From assembly GCA_946644025.1 (NCBI GenBank), contig CAMPCG010000163.1, forward strand, positions 1 through 6,690: a stretch of 6,690 bases of DNA, given 5' to 3'. Positions within the stretch are counted from its first letter, which is position 1. Every line of letters starts with the position of its first letter. Positions 4,999 through 6,690 of this stretch are shown here, one piece after another. Under the pieces are notes generated by a model. It saw nothing but the letters and a program-made list of their open reading frames with translations. It was not told where the DNA came from and made no database searches. Origin of the DNA: an uncultured Prevotellaceae bacterium. Lineage in GTDB: Bacteria; Bacteroidota; Bacteroidia; Bacteroidales; Bacteroidaceae. The position numbers were made by a program, and so were the translations under genes.

Positions 4999-5568
4999 TT
5001 AGGGTCCGTTGCTGACTGTGAGCATACCGCTAAACTCGTTGTAGTCCACGTATCGGTACATGGCCAGGTTGTGGCCTTTCTCTCCGCTCTGCACGTAGCC
5101 CTCCGAGCCGTTGATGTTGTAGGTGCGGTGGCATTTGTCGCAAGTCAGTTCGTAGAGCGAGCTCCATTTCAGCTCGTAGTTAAAGTCGCAGTTGGGGCAC
5201 TGCAGGTCGTATGCCTTGAGCTGTCCGAACGACGACCGCCCTATGATGAGTCCCTGCTTGTAGCCCATGCGTGTGTAGAGCACGGCGCGTCCGTTCACCG
5301 CCGTGCTCATGGTCAGGTCGAGGTCGGAGGCGGCATACGACTCCTTGTCCCGGTTGGGGCTGAGCTTGAGGTGGGTGACGCCGTGGTCCATCACTGCCTT
5401 GACGATGCAGAAGGTGCCGCCGGCCATGTTGTTCACCGAGCGTGTCAGTGCGCTCGAAGTGAACAGCGAGGCCTGGAATGTGAAGTAACAGTCGTGGGTG
5501 CTGTACATGTTGTCGGTCTCGCACGCACTGCACATTATTATTAATAATGTAAGGAGAATCTTCTTCAC
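4999..5568 (-). CDS. Putative lipoprotein with a four-Cys Rieske-like C-terminal domain
   Basis: I choose the GTG at 5566-5568 as start because it gives MKKILLTLLIIMCSAC, a clean lipoprotein signal with lipid Cys at residue 16; a TTG nine bases further upstream (5575-5577) would only add three residues. The 189-residue product should be anchored in a membrane facing the periplasm or surface. Residues about 20-110 look beta-rich. The C-terminal part has C124-P-N-C127 and C143-D-K-C146-H147, then YNINGSEGYVQSG and a closing LAMYRYVDYNEFSGMLTV. This layout, including the 15-residue gap and the G-x-V-x-x-G stretch before the last strands, resembles a Rieske domain, but both His ligands are Cys. 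Zinc or a rubredoxin-like iron site is therefore more likely than a Rieske cluster. It lies 49 bases behind argH and is probably co-transcribed. Function unknown; the domain reading is inference. Confidence 0.8.
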   Translation of the reverse strand: MKKILLTLLIIMCSACETDNMYSTHDCYFTFQASLFTSSALTRSVNNMAGGTFCIVKAVMDHGVTHLKLSPNRDKESYAASDLDLTMSTAVNGRAVLYTRMGYKQGLIIGRSSFGQLKAYDLQCPNCDFNYELKWSSLYELTCDKCHRTYNINGSEGYVQSGEKGHNLAMYRYVDYNEFSGMLTVSNGP

Positions 5569-5617
5569 TATAAACAACGGATTAAGACGGATTTCACGAA
5601 TGATATAGCCAGAGGGT

Positions 5618-6690
5618 TTAGAATGAATTCAGCAGTTTCCTCTCTGCTGCCTCCACCCGGTCGAATCCGAACTGCGCCAGAGTCTGGTCCATGAGTTCGG
5701 CTATGCGGTCGTTGCACAGGTTGCCGATGCTTCCCTCGTGGGTGTGGTGAATGTCCTTGCAGGGTGTGAAGCGTCCGGCCTCGATGTCGAGCCCCACCTT
5801 CTTGTAGGCGTCGCGGAAGGGCATCCCTTCTGCTGCGAGGCGGTTGACCTCCTCTACTGAGAACATGGGGTCGTAGCGGCTGTCGTCGAGTATGTGCTCG
5901 TTCACCTCTATGCGGCTGATGATGTAGGCCGTCATGCGTAGGCAGTCGAGCAGCTCGTCGAAGGCCGGCAGGAACACCTCCTTGATAATCTGCAGGTCGC
6001 GGAAGTAGCCGGTGGGCAGGTTGTTGCGTATGAGTGTCACCTGCTGGGGCAGGGCCTGCAGCTTGTTGCTCTTGGCGCGTATGAGTTCGAAGACGTCGGG
6101 GTTCTTCTTGTGGGGCATGATGCTCGAACCGGTGGTGCACTCCTTGGGCAGACGCACGAAGCCGAAGTTCTGCGAGTTGAACAGGCAGGCGTCGAAGGCC
6201 AGCTTCGACAGTGTGGCGGCTATGGCGGCCATGGCGAAGGCCACGCCCGTCTCCATCTTCCCGCGGCACATCTGGGCGTAGACCACGTTGTAGTCCATCG
6301 TGTCGAAGCCCAGCAGCGTGGTGGTCATCTGCCTGTTCAGGGGGAACGACGAGCCGTAGCCTGCCGCCGACCCCAGGGGGTTGCGGTTCACCGTGCGCCA
6401 GGCGGCAAGCAGGAACTGCATGTCGTCGGCCAGCGACTCGGCGTGGGCGCCAAACCACAGTCCGAACGACGACGGCATGGCCACCTGCAGGTGGGTATAG
6501 CCCGGCATGAGCACGTCCTTATACTGTTCGCTCTTCTGCTGCAACTGCTTGAAGAGGTCGTCCACGGCCTCGGCCACGAGGCGTAGCTGGTGGCGGGTGA
6601 AGAGCTTCAGATCCACGAGCACCTGGTCGTTGCGCGAGCGTCCGGAGTGGATCTTCTTGCCCATGTCGCCCAGCTTTCTGGTCAGCATCA
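5618..6690 (-). CDS. argH: Argininosuccinate lyase (ArgH), N terminus cut by window edge
   Basis: The frame is open from the right edge to TAA at 5618-5620 and gives 356 residues from the first Met. That Met (6686-6688) is internal to the family's sequence, since the reading frame continues to the edge and about 90-100 N-terminal residues are expected before it. The enzyme splits argininosuccinate into arginine and fumarate in the cytosol, the last step of arginine synthesis. Counting from that Met, SGRSRNDQ is at 15-22, GYTHLQ at 63-68 with the conserved His at 66, and the superfamily signature GSSIMPHKKNP at 187-197, whose second Ser (189) is the catalytic residue in this family. The C terminus ends LLNSF. 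All visible active-site segments are intact, with no frameshift. It is probably the first visible gene of a unit with the lipoprotein gene and tyrA; its promoter is outside the window. Confidence 0.96.
   Translation of the reverse strand, partial: MLTRKLGDMGKKIHSGRSRNDQVLVDLKLFTRHQLRLVAEAVDDLFKQLQQKSEQYKDVLMPGYTHLQVAMPSSFGLWFGAHAESLADDMQFLLAAWRTVNRNPLGSAAGYGSSFPLNRQMTTTLLGFDTMDYNVVYAQMCRGKMETGVAFAMAAIAATLSKLAFDACLFNSQNFGFVRLPKECTTGSSIMPHKKNPDVFELIRAKSNKLQALPQQVTLIRNNLPTGYFRDLQIIKEVFLPAFDELLDCLRMTAYIISRIEVNEHILDDSRYDPMFSVEEVNRLAAEGMPFRDAYKKVGLDIEAGRFTPCKDIHHTHEGSIGNLCNDRIAELMDQTLAQFGFDRVEAAERKLLNSF

Noticed and set aside
5575..5577. TTG as lipoprotein start
   Set aside because: The GTG nine bases downstream yields the canonical MKK signal peptide; the TTG would only add three residues before it. 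It cannot be excluded without protein data.
5568..6458. 296-codon minus-strand ORF within argH
   Set aside because: It is a frame shadow rich in Arg, Pro and His; argH in the other frame has all its signature motifs.
6686..6688. Start codon for argH at this ATG
   Set aside because: The reading frame is open to the window edge and the family's N-terminal 90-100 residues are missing, so this Met is internal.

Overview
The window looks like chromosomal DNA of a Bacteroidales bacterium, most likely a Prevotella-type member. The support is threefold: two good Bacteroidetes -7 promoter boxes (TAnnTTTG) plus a third partial promoter, a lack of Shine-Dalgarno sequences with A-rich leaders instead, and protein families typical of that order (a SusA-like periplasmic GH13 enzyme, a YycJ-type metallo-hydrolase ending in QLSLFD, small outer-membrane barrels, lipoproteins). 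I see no transposase, integrase, phage gene, CRISPR array, tRNA or rRNA.

Layout. (1) 1-1090, minus: the N-terminal 363 residues of a secreted GH13 alpha-glucan hydrolase with a cyclomaltodextrinase-type N domain, cut by the left edge just after the catalytic nucleophile. (2) 1156-1959, minus: an unrecognised cytosolic protein with an extremely acidic C-terminal tail. (3) 1960-2195: a divergent promoter region. (4) 2196-3023, plus: a YycJ/WalJ-family MBL-fold hydrolase that ends in a textbook beta-clamp-binding peptide. (5) 3090-3121: a bidirectional terminator between convergent genes. (6) 3149-3685, minus: a small outer-membrane beta-barrel protein. (7) 3686-4126: a 441-bp gene-free stretch holding the barrel gene's promoter, an 11-bp inverted repeat, a GC-rich palindromic intergenic element, a G-tract tandem repeat and a heptamer repeat that starts in the tyrA stop codon. 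(8) 4127-6690, minus: a probable transcription unit argH -> lipoprotein -> tyrA, with argH cut by the right edge.

How the genes relate. ArgH (last step of arginine synthesis) and TyrA (tyrosine branch of aromatic synthesis) are housekeeping biosynthesis. The lipoprotein between them has a Rieske-like layout in which the two His ligands are replaced by Cys. The GH13 enzyme would act on malto-oligosaccharides in the periplasm. I find no obvious multi-gene novel system. The most interesting individual signals are the clamp-binding tail on the YycJ homologue, the four-Cys Rieske-like lipoprotein, the acidic-tail protein divergent from yycJ, and the stack of repeats downstream of tyrA.
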